Source: Calditrichaeota bacterium AABM5.125.24
Lineage (GTDB): Bacteria > Electryoneota > AABM5-125-24 > Hatepunaeales > Hatepunaeaceae
NCBI GenBank assembly: GCA_002127415.1
Contig: MWJR01000072.1
Location: 1-9,967 of the forward strand
Direction: 5' to 3'
Length of the DNA: 9,967 nucleotides
Shown: piece by piece, positions 1 through 6,400 of the stretch
Numbering within the stretch: the first letter of the stretch is position 1
Layout of the letters: each line of letters starts with the position of its first letter
Made by a program: the position numbers and the translations under genes
The notes under the pieces: generated by a model
Seen by the model: only the letters and a program-made list of their open reading frames with translations
Database searches by the model: none
What the model was told of the DNA's origin: nothing

Positions 1-225
1 CGCTCATTCCTGCCGGTCAACGCAAGGCTGGTCATCGTCCCGAATGCCACCACAACCAAGGTGCTTGCCATCGACAGCCGCTTTGCTGTGCGCGAATCGG
101 TCTCACAGCCACTGATGATCGAGGCCGAGAAGGTCATCAGCCAGAAGCTCGAATCGGCGGTGGTGTCGAAGGAGTCGGTCTATACCGTGATGCTCGACGG
201 CGCGGCACTGCTGTCGGATTACTAA
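1..225 (+). CDS. C-terminal end of a probable phage major capsid protein (5' truncated)
   Basis: An open frame enters at base 1 and reads 74 codons to TAA at 223-225, so only the C-terminus is seen. The translation has a hydrophobic strand (RLVIVPN), an AIDSRFAVRE segment, a helix (EAEKVISQKLE) and a final YTVMLDGAALLSDY. A strand, then a D-R-A 'known residue' segment, then a helix and a closing strand with 'dA..l..y' is how HK97-fold capsid proteins often end, and the position next to other head genes fits. This is pattern recognition rather than a catalytic motif, so another head protein is possible. The codon use is GC-rich like the other phage genes. Its place upstream of terminase is not the usual order. 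Confidence 0.5.
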   Translation, partial: RSFLPVNARLVIVPNATTTKVLAIDSRFAVRESVSQPLMIEAEKVISQKLESAVVSKESVYTVMLDGAALLSDY

Positions 226-256
226 GCGTTCAGCGATCAGCTAAAGAAAAGTCAAA

Positions 257-287
257 ACTGAAAGCTGACAGCTGACAGCTGAAAGCC
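257..287. repeat. Heptamer tandem repeat, copy 1 (GCTGANA type)
   Basis: Four consecutive 7-base units, ACTGAAA, GCTGACA, GCTGACA and GCTGAAA, followed by GCC. The frame GCYGANN recurs at 1851-1884 and inside the portal gene at 4100-4151. This copy lies between the capsid-like gene and the 451 gene, just before a GC-rich inverted repeat. Confidence 0.75.
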
Positions 288-294
288 ATATAAG

Positions 295-357
295 CCCCCG
301 GGGCGATAGACGGGTCAGAATATTCTTAATGATGGGGCCCTGAGCTCGCCCCGGGGG
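295..357. repeat. GC-rich 12-bp inverted repeat with 39-base loop
   Basis: The arms at 295-306 (CCCCCGGGGCGA) and 346-357 (TCGCCCCGGGGG) are exact reverse complements. Each arm contains its own CCCCGGGG palindrome. It lies about 70 bases after the capsid-like stop codon and has no following T-run, so a simple Rho-independent terminator is not supported. It could be a mobile palindromic repeat or a processing or attenuation hairpin. Confidence 0.6.
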
Positions 358-361
358 GTGG

Positions 362-389
362 TTTCACGTAAAGGCGCAAAGGCGCGAAG
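362..389. repeat. AAAGGCGC dispersed-type repeat
   Basis: Two direct copies of AAAGGCGC (370-377, 378-385) are flanked by TTTCACGT and GAAG. This matches a 'cgcaaaggcgcaaagg' type of intergenic repeat that I recall from many environmental bacterial genomes. It is not coding and occupies the 5' region of the 451 gene. Confidence 0.6.
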
Positions 390-450
390 TAATAACTCTT
401 AGGTGTGAGTGCGTAGCATGAAGCCTGAGTCCCGACTAATAGGATAACCC

Positions 451-816
451 ATGTCAATCAACCACACCCTGAACTATCTCCTGGCCAGGCGTTCAGAATT
501 CCTACTCTGCTTCTCTGCCGAACTAACGACATACTCCGCCTACCTGAAGGGCGCCGGTGGTGAGCAGGGCGATGGCTTTCCCATGCCCAAACCCGTCAGA
601 GCTTACCGTATCGACTGCTGGGACGGCTCGATTCTGGTCAGCGGCACGGGAAACGTCACCGCCGACCAGGGCGACAGACTCTCCGTCTGCGCCTTCGAAA
701 ACGCCGGCTTCTTCGATGTCTACTTAATGATAAACGGCGTCGATACCACTCTCATCGCTGCCGGCGCCGCCCAGAACGCGACCCTGATGGTCACAGTGCA
801 TCTGCAGCTTGTATGA
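451..816 (+). CDS. Small beta-rich phage structural protein of unknown function
   Basis: This 121-residue protein was not recognised by family. The ATG is preceded by AGGA at 441-444. The N-terminal 40 residues are polar with a short leucine-rich helix. The rest alternates hydrophobic residues as in a beta-sandwich: PMPKPVRAYRIDCWDG, then GNVTADQGDRLSV, then FFDVYLMINGVDTT and a closing MVTVHLQLV. Gly/Asn/Asp turns between strands are typical of phage head-decoration, head-fibre or tail-fibre-type domains. Its place directly after the capsid-like gene makes a capsid decoration role the simplest guess. It has no signal peptide or membrane segment. The stop codon lies in an ATGATG string that could couple to a short downstream frame, but that frame runs into repeat DNA and is not called. 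Confidence 0.7.
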   Translation: MSINHTLNYLLARRSEFLLCFSAELTTYSAYLKGAGGEQGDGFPMPKPVRAYRIDCWDGSILVSGTGNVTADQGDRLSVCAFENAGFFDVYLMINGVDTTLIAAGAAQNATLMVTVHLQLV

Positions 817-861
817 TGATTTTCGAAAGCTACAAGGCATATTTCTGGAGAGATACGGATT

Positions 862-897
862 GCAATCCCGAAGTTTCGGGACGGGTCACACGATTGC
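862..897. repeat. Palindromic repeat with TCCCGAA/TTCGGGA core
   Basis: The core TCCCGAA (866-872), GT, TTCGGGA (875-881) forms a 7-bp hairpin. It is enclosed by an outer pair GCAATC (862-867, sharing two bases with the core) and GATTGC (892-897). It lies in the gap between the 451 and 979 genes, directly before a second, unrelated palindromic repeat. Confidence 0.6.
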
Positions 898-904
898 GGA
901 TAGA

Positions 905-960
905 GGGTAGGGGCGCAATTTATTGCGCCCGTTTAGGGCGTCATAAATGCCACCCCTACC
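905..960. repeat. GGTAGGGG-ended MITE-like palindromic repeat
   Basis: The terminal inverted repeats are GGTAGGGG (906-913) and CCCCTACC (953-960). Inside, GGGCGCAA (911-918), TTTA, TTGCGCCC (923-930) forms a perfect 8-bp hairpin. Elements with 'gtaggggcgc...gcccctac' ends are, from memory, common dispersed repeats in several bacterial phyla. It ends 8 bases before the Shine-Dalgarno of the 979 gene. Confidence 0.7.
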
Positions 961-978
961 AAATAACAAGGAGACCAG

Positions 979-1824
979 ATGTCCTGGACAGACGCTGATA
1001 CAGTAAAAAAACACCTCTTTGACCTCGACCGCCGACCGACGGACTATCACGACGTCGCCGTCGATATCTCAGCAACGGGCAGCGGTTCGCTGCCGCATAG
1101 AGGACTGGTCGAAGAGAGCGAAAAGGTTAAACGGATCGCCGTGTTCGAACCGGCCGGCCAGTCCGGCGTCCAGCTCAACGGCGAGACCTGGGTGCAGCTC
1201 TCCTATGACAACCTGGTGCCGGGTCAGTTGGTGGTCGCCGACGATGACGGCCTGCAGGTGGTCTATACGGAGGGGATCGACTACGCCGTGAACTGGAGCG
1301 ACGGGAAGATACGGCGGATTGACGGCGGCAACCTGTCAGATGGGGCGTTCTTTGACCTGTTCTGCCTCCGCTACGAGATTCTGCAGCGCGATACGGACTA
1401 CACCATCAACTGGACCACCGGCGAGATCACAACCACCACCTCTGGAAAGATGAAGCCTGACACCACCGTCCGGGTCGATTACAGCCTCAACGCCGCTTCC
1501 GGCGCCGACCAGCTTATTCCCGAGGCCATCACCGAGGCCGAAGACAAGATCGCGACCCTGCTTAAAGAGGGATACAGCTCAGAATCGAGCGACCAGGGGC
1601 TGAAAACCGGCGCTACCGAGCTCTCGCTGAGCGTTGTCTGTCGCGGTCTGGCCTCGAGAGCTCTCTCGGATGGCGTCCCTGCCGCTGAAGGAAGGGCCAA
1701 GGCCTGGCTATCACTGGCGCGGGAGCTGGGAGTAAATGCCTGGGCCACGCTTAGACCGTTCCTCGAATCACCGCTTTCACACCCTGGCGACAAGAAACGT
1801 AACCGAAGCTGGGACTGGGAATGA
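979..1824 (+). CDS. Probable phage neck/head-tail connector-like structural protein
   Basis: This 281-residue protein has a good AAGGAGA Shine-Dalgarno at 968-973. Three parts are visible. The first is a polar N-terminus (MSWTDADTVKKHLFDLD). The second is a beta-rich middle (about 50-170) with two copies of one motif, DYAVNWSDGKI (101-111) and DYTINWTTGEI (140-150), 39 residues apart. The third is a helical C-terminus (about 178-265) that begins LIPEAITEAEDKIATLL. Helical bundles of this kind occur in small head-tail connector (gp6/gp15-like) proteins, and the gene sits among head genes, so a connector or neck role is inferred. The duplicated D-Y-x-[IV]-N-W motif looks like tandem beta-hairpins or small Ig-like modules inserted before the helices. 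No catalytic motif is seen. A baseplate or tail-associated role remains possible. Confidence 0.65.
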   Translation: MSWTDADTVKKHLFDLDRRPTDYHDVAVDISATGSGSLPHRGLVEESEKVKRIAVFEPAGQSGVQLNGETWVQLSYDNLVPGQLVVADDDGLQVVYTEGIDYAVNWSDGKIRRIDGGNLSDGAFFDLFCLRYEILQRDTDYTINWTTGEITTTTSGKMKPDTTVRVDYSLNAASGADQLIPEAITEAEDKIATLLKEGYSSESSDQGLKTGATELSLSVVCRGLASRALSDGVPAAEGRAKAWLSLARELGVNAWATLRPFLESPLSHPGDKKRNRSWDWE

Positions 1825-1850
1825 CAATTGATGAGTGAAGAATGATGGAA

Positions 1851-1884
1851 GCCGAACATGAGAGCCGAACACCAAACGCCGATA
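1851..1884. repeat. Heptamer repeat, copy 2, abutting the terminase start
   Basis: The units are GCCGAAC (1851-1857), ATGAGA (1858-1863, one base short), GCCGAAC (1864-1870), ACCAAAC (1871-1877) and GCCGATA (1878-1884). They fill the space where the ribosome binding site of terminase would lie, and no purine-rich Shine-Dalgarno is visible there. The unit is the same GCYGANN frame as at 257-287 and 4100-4151. Confidence 0.65.
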
Positions 1885-1885
1885 G

Positions 1886-3259
1886 ATGACGACCAGAGAT
1901 GAAAGACAGAGGATTACCATTCGCTCAGTTGGCAACAAGGGGGATGTGGAGGACGCCTGGAACTGGATCCTGGATAACGTTCGAACCCTCGATGCCACCG
2001 GTGGTATCAAGCCGTTTCCCGATTACCCGTTCGCAAGGGGTCTGGTTGATGCTCTCTGCAAGAATCGGATACTGATCGTGGCCAAGTCACGCCAGATGAT
2101 GGCCACCTGGACGGTATGCGCCTGGATGCTCTTCAGCGCCCACTGCGGCGAGCCGGGGATTTACATCCTGTTATCCAAAGGGGCCAGGGATACCGGTGAG
2201 TTAATAGAGCGGCTTCGAGTTATGGTCACAAACCTGCCCGAAGACCTGCGAGATGGGATTCGGGTCAAGGCCGAGGAGGTGGTTCTGCCGTCACAGAGCC
2301 GCATTATCGCACTGCCGGCGACGGAATATGCGCCCCGTATGCACAGCCCGAAAGGTGTCTTCTGGGATGAGATGGCCTTCACGACGCGGTCGGAGGGCAT
2401 CTGGGCGGCGGTCAAACCGGCGGTCGATTCAGGAGGCAGCTTCGTCGGGGTCTCGACCCCCAACGGCACGGACAACGTCTTCTATATGCTCTATACCGAC
2501 AGGTCAAACGGCTTCGGCAAGCTGCGGCTGCACTGGTCCCAGCATCCTCAGCGGGACGAAGCCTGGCTCACAGAGGCCCGGCGGGGGCTGTCCCAGGCGC
2601 GCTGGCGTCAGGAATATGAGATTGATTTTGATGTTCTGGCCGACCGGGTCTATGACGAATTCGAGCCGGAGCTCCACATCCTGGCCCGACCCTACCGATG
2701 GAACCCTGCCGCCGGACGGACCTGCCGCGGCATAGACTTCGGCTACCGTCATCCTTATGTGGTCTGGGTTCAGGTGACTCCGGACGGAGAGATGACCGTC
2801 TTCGATGAGTGGGAGGGATTCGACGCCACCATCGATGAGATGGCCAAGGCGATTCGGGAGGTTGACAGCCGCCACGGGATAACCGAAGCCGAGGTCACCT
2901 GGAGTGGCTGTGACCCGGCCGGGGCAGCCGTATCCGACAGCGGGCTTTCTGCGGTGGACAGGCTGGGGCAGCGCGGCTTCAAGCTGGTCTGGCGCACCTC
3001 TGAGGTGATGACCGGCGTTGAGCTTGTCAAATCGCTTCTCCTCGATGCTAACGGTCGGGTGAGGCTCAGGTTTTCCCCCGACCTCAAGCGGACCCTTTAC
3101 CATCTGCGCCACTACCGCTGGGAACAGGGACAGGACAGACCGGCCAAGGATGATGTTCACGACCACGCTATGGACGCCCTGCGCTACCTGATCGTGAACC
3201 TCTACGCTCAGAAGCCGGTGAACTGGTCGGGCGCCAGGGTGATGGGGGCTAAGTGGTGA
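1886..3259 (+). CDS. terL: Phage terminase large subunit (packaging ATPase and nuclease)
   Basis: This 457-residue DNA-packaging motor subunit pumps DNA into the prohead through the portal and cuts it. The ATPase half shows a Walker A-type loop KSRQMMATW (67-75), in which the usual Gly of K-x-R-Q-x-G-x-[ST] is Met72. It also has Walker B VFWDE (158-162) and the coupling motif STPNG (190-194). The nuclease half has the RNase H-like first aspartate in GIDFGY (Asp284), a second candidate in GCDPA (Asp343) and the last acidic cluster DHAMDALRY (Asp426, Asp430). The length is normal for the family and both halves are complete, so the enzyme looks intact. An in-frame TAG lies directly upstream (1883-1885), making 1886 the first ATG. 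It has no good Shine-Dalgarno because heptamer repeats fill the leader. No small terminase subunit is seen in the window. Confidence 0.95.
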   Translation: MTTRDERQRITIRSVGNKGDVEDAWNWILDNVRTLDATGGIKPFPDYPFARGLVDALCKNRILIVAKSRQMMATWTVCAWMLFSAHCGEPGIYILLSKGARDTGELIERLRVMVTNLPEDLRDGIRVKAEEVVLPSQSRIIALPATEYAPRMHSPKGVFWDEMAFTTRSEGIWAAVKPAVDSGGSFVGVSTPNGTDNVFYMLYTDRSNGFGKLRLHWSQHPQRDEAWLTEARRGLSQARWRQEYEIDFDVLADRVYDEFEPELHILARPYRWNPAAGRTCRGIDFGYRHPYVVWVQVTPDGEMTVFDEWEGFDATIDEMAKAIREVDSRHGITEAEVTWSGCDPAGAAVSDSGLSAVDRLGQRGFKLVWRTSEVMTGVELVKSLLLDANGRVRLRFSPDLKRTLYHLRHYRWEQGQDRPAKDDVHDHAMDALRYLIVNLYAQKPVNWSGARVMGAKW

Positions 3260-3307
3260 CTCTTAATTGCCATCAGGCGTCCTCGTTTGACAGCGGGAAA
3301 TAACATT

Positions 3308-3399
3308 TGGTGTCGGGTGGGGACACCCGACACCACAATTCTATATCTGTATGGTAGGCGTGACTATACCGTCCTGCCTGCCCGACAGGAATGTCGGGC
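3308..3399. repeat. Twin GNRA-capped hairpins between terminase and portal
   Basis: Hairpin A pairs TGGTGTCGGGTG (3308-3319) with CACCCGACACCA (3324-3335) around a GGGA loop, a perfect 12-bp stem. Hairpin B pairs GCCCGACA (3380-3387) with TGTCGGGC (3392-3399) around GGAA, a perfect 8-bp stem. Both loops fit the GNRA tetraloop rule and both stems contain CCCGACA/TGTCGGG. No T-run follows. They could be mobile palindromic repeats or RNA stability elements that adjust portal expression. Confidence 0.75.
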
Positions 3400-3427
3400 C
3401 ACCTCGCATTCTTACATGGATTCAACA

Positions 3428-4888
3428 ATGACTTTCTGGAGAAAACAGAGGCATTCAGGCGACATGGAGGGGCTGATCAAGGTTCGCGGGGGGAAGCCGG
3501 CTTCCATAGGCGTTGAGCTTAACGGAAGGCGGCGACACCCCAGGCGTGTCAATCCGGTGATACGGCATCCACGACGGATCAGACCGGTGCGGCGATCTGC
3601 ACGCAGCACCCGCCCTGACTGGACCCTGATCGGCGCCGGAAGCGTCGCCAGCACCTGGCCGGTTGACTTCTACTGGAGCGGCTGGAATCGGGGTGAGTTC
3701 TACCGCTGGATGCGCGACACCATACCGGTCATATCGGCCGGGGTATGGGCCTGGGTCAGGCTATGCACAACACAGGTCATCAGGGAGGTCGATGGCTCAG
3801 CCTCCGAGCGGGAGAGGGCCACCCGGATTCTGTCCGAGCTGGACCGGAGGATACTCGAGATGCCCTACGGTCGCGGCTCGGGGCTGACCAAGCTGACCGA
3901 GGCCTACTTCCTGGAGCTGTTCACCACCGGACGGTTCGCCGGGGAGGCCGTCCTGACCGAGGACGCCGGTTCGATCGATCACTTCCGCTTCATCGACCCC
4001 TACAGGGTAACCTGGATACACACGGAGAAGGGGTGGACCCCCTATATCGATGATGACGAGATTCGGCTCTCGGACTCAGGCGCTCGTCAGCGCCTGAACG
4101 GCGAACGCCGAGAGCCGAGTGCCGAGAGCCAAGTGCCGATTGCTGAGAGCCTGGAGGTGAACCCTGAACATTTCTTCTACGGCACGCTGGGCACCGACCT
4201 GACCAACCCCGCCGGTATCGAACCGCTGGCCTCGATTCCGTTCGTGGCCGAAATCGAGCAGCTGATGCTGGAGGATATGGCGCGTTCGAGCCATAACGCC
4301 GGCACGCCGCGTCTGCAGATCAAGGTCAACCGGCCGGAACGCTTCTCATGGGAGGGGGACCGTGAATACACCAGCCGTGCCAACAGCTACTTCCAGGACG
4401 TTGTGAAGGAGTTCCAGAACCTGGAGCCCGACGAGAACATCTTCACCTGGGGGGACGTCGAGGTGGCGGTTATCGGGGGTGAGGGTCTGAAGTGGGGCTG
4501 GCGGCTGAACCGGGAGCAGGTAATCGAGGATGTCATCACCGGGCTGAAGCTCTACCCCTGGGTGCTCGGTCGCACCCAGAAGGCTACTCACCAGTGGGTG
4601 CAATCGCAGTTCGACCTTCTGATGCAGATGGTGGAGGCTCACCGCAAGTCGGGCGCCGATCTGGCGGACTGGCTGTGCAACCTGGAGCTGGGACTGCACA
4701 AGGTCGAGGCCCGGGTCCGCCACCGCTTCGTCTCACTACCCGACCCGTTCCGGCTGGAGAGGGCCAGGGGCGAGAGGGTCGAGATCGAGAATATAGACCT
4801 GAAGGTCCGCCGCGGATACATATCCAAGGACCAGGGGGCTCGCAAGCTGGGCTACACAGAGGCGTTCCGGCAGGATGATAAGGAATAA
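3428..4888 (+). CDS. Phage portal protein
   Basis: This would be the dodecameric ring at the capsid vertex through which terminase pumps DNA. The frame is open from 3287, but bases before about 3410 are hairpin repeat, so the ATG at 3428 (486 residues) or 3416 is chosen. Neither has a clear Shine-Dalgarno. Residues 33-62 are strikingly Arg-rich. The core follows: DFYWSGWNRGEFYRWMRD (80-97), FRFIDPYRVTWI (187-198), the long central helix region PFVAEIEQLMLEDMARSS (271-288), LQIKVNRPE (296-304) and GLKLYPWVLGRTQKATHQW (372-390). The length, placement directly after terminase and the 'choose a region by its id, then helix, then crown' layout fit phage portals. Residues about 224-241 (ERREPSAESQVPIAESLE) are encoded by an in-frame heptamer repeat. 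The C-terminus is charged, with RRGYISKDQGARKLGY, a common portal ending. Confidence 0.85.
   Translation: MTFWRKQRHSGDMEGLIKVRGGKPASIGVELNGRRRHPRRVNPVIRHPRRIRPVRRSARSTRPDWTLIGAGSVASTWPVDFYWSGWNRGEFYRWMRDTIPVISAGVWAWVRLCTTQVIREVDGSASERERATRILSELDRRILEMPYGRGSGLTKLTEAYFLELFTTGRFAGEAVLTEDAGSIDHFRFIDPYRVTWIHTEKGWTPYIDDDEIRLSDSGARQRLNGERREPSAESQVPIAESLEVNPEHFFYGTLGTDLTNPAGIEPLASIPFVAEIEQLMLEDMARSSHNAGTPRLQIKVNRPERFSWEGDREYTSRANSYFQDVVKEFQNLEPDENIFTWGDVEVAVIGGEGLKWGWRLNREQVIEDVITGLKLYPWVLGRTQKATHQWVQSQFDLLMQMVEAHRKSGADLADWLCNLELGLHKVEARVRHRFVSLPDPFRLERARGERVEIENIDLKVRRGYISKDQGARKLGYTEAFRQDDKE
4100..4151 (+). repeat. Heptamer repeat, copy 3, inside the portal coding sequence
   Basis: The units are GGCGAAC, GCCGAGA (4107), GCCGAGT (4114), GCCGAGA (4121), GCCAAGT (4128), GCCGATT (4135) and GCTGAGA (4142), then GCC. 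Seven units of seven bases (49) plus three bases give 52. Three units equal seven codons, so the protein shows a 7-residue echo (EPSAES, then VPIAES). The frame stays open across it, in a surface-loop-like stretch between two portal segments. Confidence 0.75.
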
Positions 4889-4908
4889 GGTATCGGGTTT
4901 GTCGCCGA

Positions 4909-4927
4909 GCCGGGTTCCCAACCCGGC
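4909..4927. repeat. GCCGGGTT hairpin after the portal gene
   Basis: GCCGGGTT (4909-4916) pairs with AACCCGGC (4920-4927) around a CCC loop, a perfect 8-bp stem. It lies 20 bases after the portal stop and 13 bases before the ribosome binding site of the next gene. There is no T-run. It is either one more dispersed palindrome or a weak attenuator. Confidence 0.6.
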
Positions 4928-4949
4928 CGGAACAGAATTTGGAGAAAAA

Positions 4950-5114
4950 ATGATCTTAGAGTTGAGTTTACCAGTGACGATAAAATGTCCTGAACCGAAC
5001 CTCGATGACAACGCTGAGGCGGACTGCATCTGGCTTAACCTCATAAGGAAGCTGAATGCCGCTCTCCGGGAACAGGGCGAGATCAAAGTTGAACTGACAG
5101 GTGAGGTGCGCTGA
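4950..5114 (+). CDS. Small hypothetical protein between portal and protease
   Basis: This 54-residue protein begins at the ATG with GGAGA (4941-4945) at good spacing. The frame stays open upstream to 4875, but that part is the portal end and a hairpin repeat, so the internal start is preferred. The sequence is a strand (MILELSLPVTIKC), an acidic loop (PNLDDNAEAD), then an amphipathic helix (IWLNLIRKLNAALREQG) and a final strand (EIKVELTGEV). A strand-helix-strand layout of this kind could be a small scaffold or clamp. Its TGA overlaps the ATG of the protease gene by one base (TGATG), a translational coupling arrangement. It was not recognised by family. Confidence 0.65.
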   Translation: MILELSLPVTIKCPEPNLDDNAEADCIWLNLIRKLNAALREQGEIKVELTGEVR

Positions 5115-5818
5115 TGGAGTGGATATATCGTGAACTCTCGGGGGAGTTGCTTGGGGAGCGGTCGAAGGTGTCGGATGAGGAGATCGCCATCATCAACTCG
5201 CTGCCGAATCCGCCTCTGGTGCCGGTGACAGCCCGTGACATCTATGTCCGGCGCTGTCGTCTGGCCGGGGATGGGGTTGATGCCGGCTTCGGCCGATTCC
5301 GCACTGATGAGCTGCCTCGCCTGCTCGAGCTGGTTCAGGGTGCGCCGGCCCTGGTGGGACACCGCAAGGACACGCTCGGCATTGCCCGCTTCTTCGGTGG
5401 CAGCATCCGGAAGGACCCGGCCACAGGGGTCAGCTACATCGTGCCCAGGTTCTACTGGCTGCGGGCTCATTCGACCAGCGAAGACCTGCGGGTCAACATT
5501 GACGGCGGGATCTACAACGAGGCCTCCATCGGCTTCACCTTCAAACTCCCGACCTGTTCGATCTGCGGTGAGGATATCCGCCGCTGTGAGCATATTCCGG
5601 GGCGGGATTATGACGGTCACATCTGCCATTTCTACTACGACCAGGTGCTGCGGGTGACGGAGGGCTCGCTGGTCTATCGCGGTGCTCATCCGGGCACGGG
5701 TTTTATGCTGTCGGACCCGGCTGCAAGACCCGACCGCTGGGGCGGGCTCCCACGCTTCCGCTGGAACGGGACCTGGTACCGGGGATTTCCTGAAAAACTA
5801 ATAGTTACGGAGGAATGA
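5114..5818 (+). CDS. Phage prohead maturation protease (HK97-like) with an inserted Cys cluster
   Basis: This 234-residue serine protease would cleave capsid or scaffold proteins during head assembly. The family core can be followed: PVTARDIYVRRCRL (37-50), then LPRLLEL and APALVGHRKDTLGI (78-90) with candidate catalytic His83. GGIYNEASIGF (131-141) gives candidate nucleophile Ser138, as in the 'vSiGf' motif of HK97-type proteases, and TEGSLVYRGAHPGTG (182-196) gives candidate third residue Glu183. Between Ser138 and Glu183 lies CSICGEDIRRCEH (148-160) with Cys148, Cys151, Cys158 and His160, which resembles a zinc ribbon or knuckle. I recall protease-like phage proteins with a similar 'CsICG...C.H..G' insert. 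Its start is coupled to the preceding gene, and GAGGTG lies just upstream. The missing capsid gene downstream is the odd part. Confidence 0.82.
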   Translation: MEWIYRELSGELLGERSKVSDEEIAIINSLPNPPLVPVTARDIYVRRCRLAGDGVDAGFGRFRTDELPRLLELVQGAPALVGHRKDTLGIARFFGGSIRKDPATGVSYIVPRFYWLRAHSTSEDLRVNIDGGIYNEASIGFTFKLPTCSICGEDIRRCEHIPGRDYDGHICHFYYDQVLRVTEGSLVYRGAHPGTGFMLSDPAARPDRWGGLPRFRWNGTWYRGFPEKLIVTEE

Positions 5819-5819
5819 G

Positions 5820-6386
5820 ATGCTACGTTCGATACTCTTGTCCCTGGCGTTCGCTCTAATGGCGGTGCAGGGCTACAGCCAACCGACCCCATCGCTTCCC
5901 AATAAGCCGGCTGGGGATCTGCTGGTTGGTGAGCACTATCCGGTCCTCTACACCGGACAGGGTCTGATCCGCGGTACAGCCCATCCCTGCACCACAGCCT
6001 GGCTGCAGGTGGGTTATTCGCCGTCGGCGAGTGAGGCTGACAACCGCAATATCGGGATCTTCAACCCGGAGGTCTTCACCATCGGGATGAAGCTGTCAAC
6101 CTGGGGGAATGGGGATTCGGCGCAGGTTCAGGCCGCCCGTTTCGAGTGTGCCTATGACACCAGTGCCTCCCCCTTCTGGAACAGCGATTCGTCCAATCTG
6201 TTCGTCACCTCAGACGCCTTCGACCATCCCGATTACGGGCAGTGGCGCTTCGAACCGCTCAGCAACACCTCCCGCCGGTGGCTGTTTCCGGCGCGGCTGC
6301 TGATAGGGGGCTACGTCAGGCTCATCCTCGAAAGCGAGATCGGGGATACCTGCCAGGTCGATTGGAGCCTGATCTGCGAACATTGA
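5820..6386 (+). CDS. Secreted hypothetical protein with four cysteines
   Basis: This 188-residue protein has a strong GGAGG at 5809-5813, six bases before the ATG. It begins with a Sec-type signal peptide: MLRS, a hydrophobic core (ILLSLAFALMAV) and QGYSQ near the likely cleavage site. The mature part looks beta-rich, with segments such as VFTIGMKLSTWGNGDSAQVQ (85-104), YGQWRFEPLS (139-148) and PARLLIGGYVRLILESEIGD (157-176). Cys57, Cys110, Cys178 and Cys186 could form disulfides after export. The family was not recognised; the fold may be jelly-roll or discoidin-like, which is a guess. It starts one base after the protease stop, so it is in the same transcript, although an exported protein is not expected beside a head protease. 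Confidence 0.7.
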   Translation: MLRSILLSLAFALMAVQGYSQPTPSLPNKPAGDLLVGEHYPVLYTGQGLIRGTAHPCTTAWLQVGYSPSASEADNRNIGIFNPEVFTIGMKLSTWGNGDSAQVQAARFECAYDTSASPFWNSDSSNLFVTSDAFDHPDYGQWRFEPLSNTSRRWLFPARLLIGGYVRLILESEIGDTCQVDWSLICEH

Positions 6387-6400
6387 TTAATCGAGGTGAT

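Noticed and set aside
257..287. CRISPR-like array
   Set aside because: The units are 7 bases, directly abutting, with no spacers. This is a short tandem repeat.
295..357. Rho-independent terminator after the capsid-like gene
   Set aside because: The stem is long but the loop is 39 bases and no T-run follows, so only an inverted repeat is claimed.
813..998. 61-codon frame overlapping the 451 gene stop in ATGATG
   Set aside because: After the first 15 codons it runs through two palindromic repeats and overlaps the well-supported start at 979. It may be a remnant of a coupled gene disrupted by repeats, but nothing supports a product.
2504..3166. Minus-strand frame of 220 codons opposite terminase
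   Set aside because: The terminase nuclease motifs on the plus strand explain this stretch fully.
3287..3427. N-terminal extension of the portal frame
   Set aside because: The bases are the twin hairpin repeat and the translation is unlike portal proteins. The start was placed after the repeats.
4736..5689. Long minus-strand open frame of 317 codons
   Set aside because: It lies opposite the portal end and the prohead protease, both of which have clear family motifs. The length is a by-product of GC-rich codons.
6242..6400. Upstream extension of the LamG-like frame
   Set aside because: It overlaps the preceding gene in another frame. The ATG at 6401 has a strong GAGGTGAT and begins a proper signal peptide.
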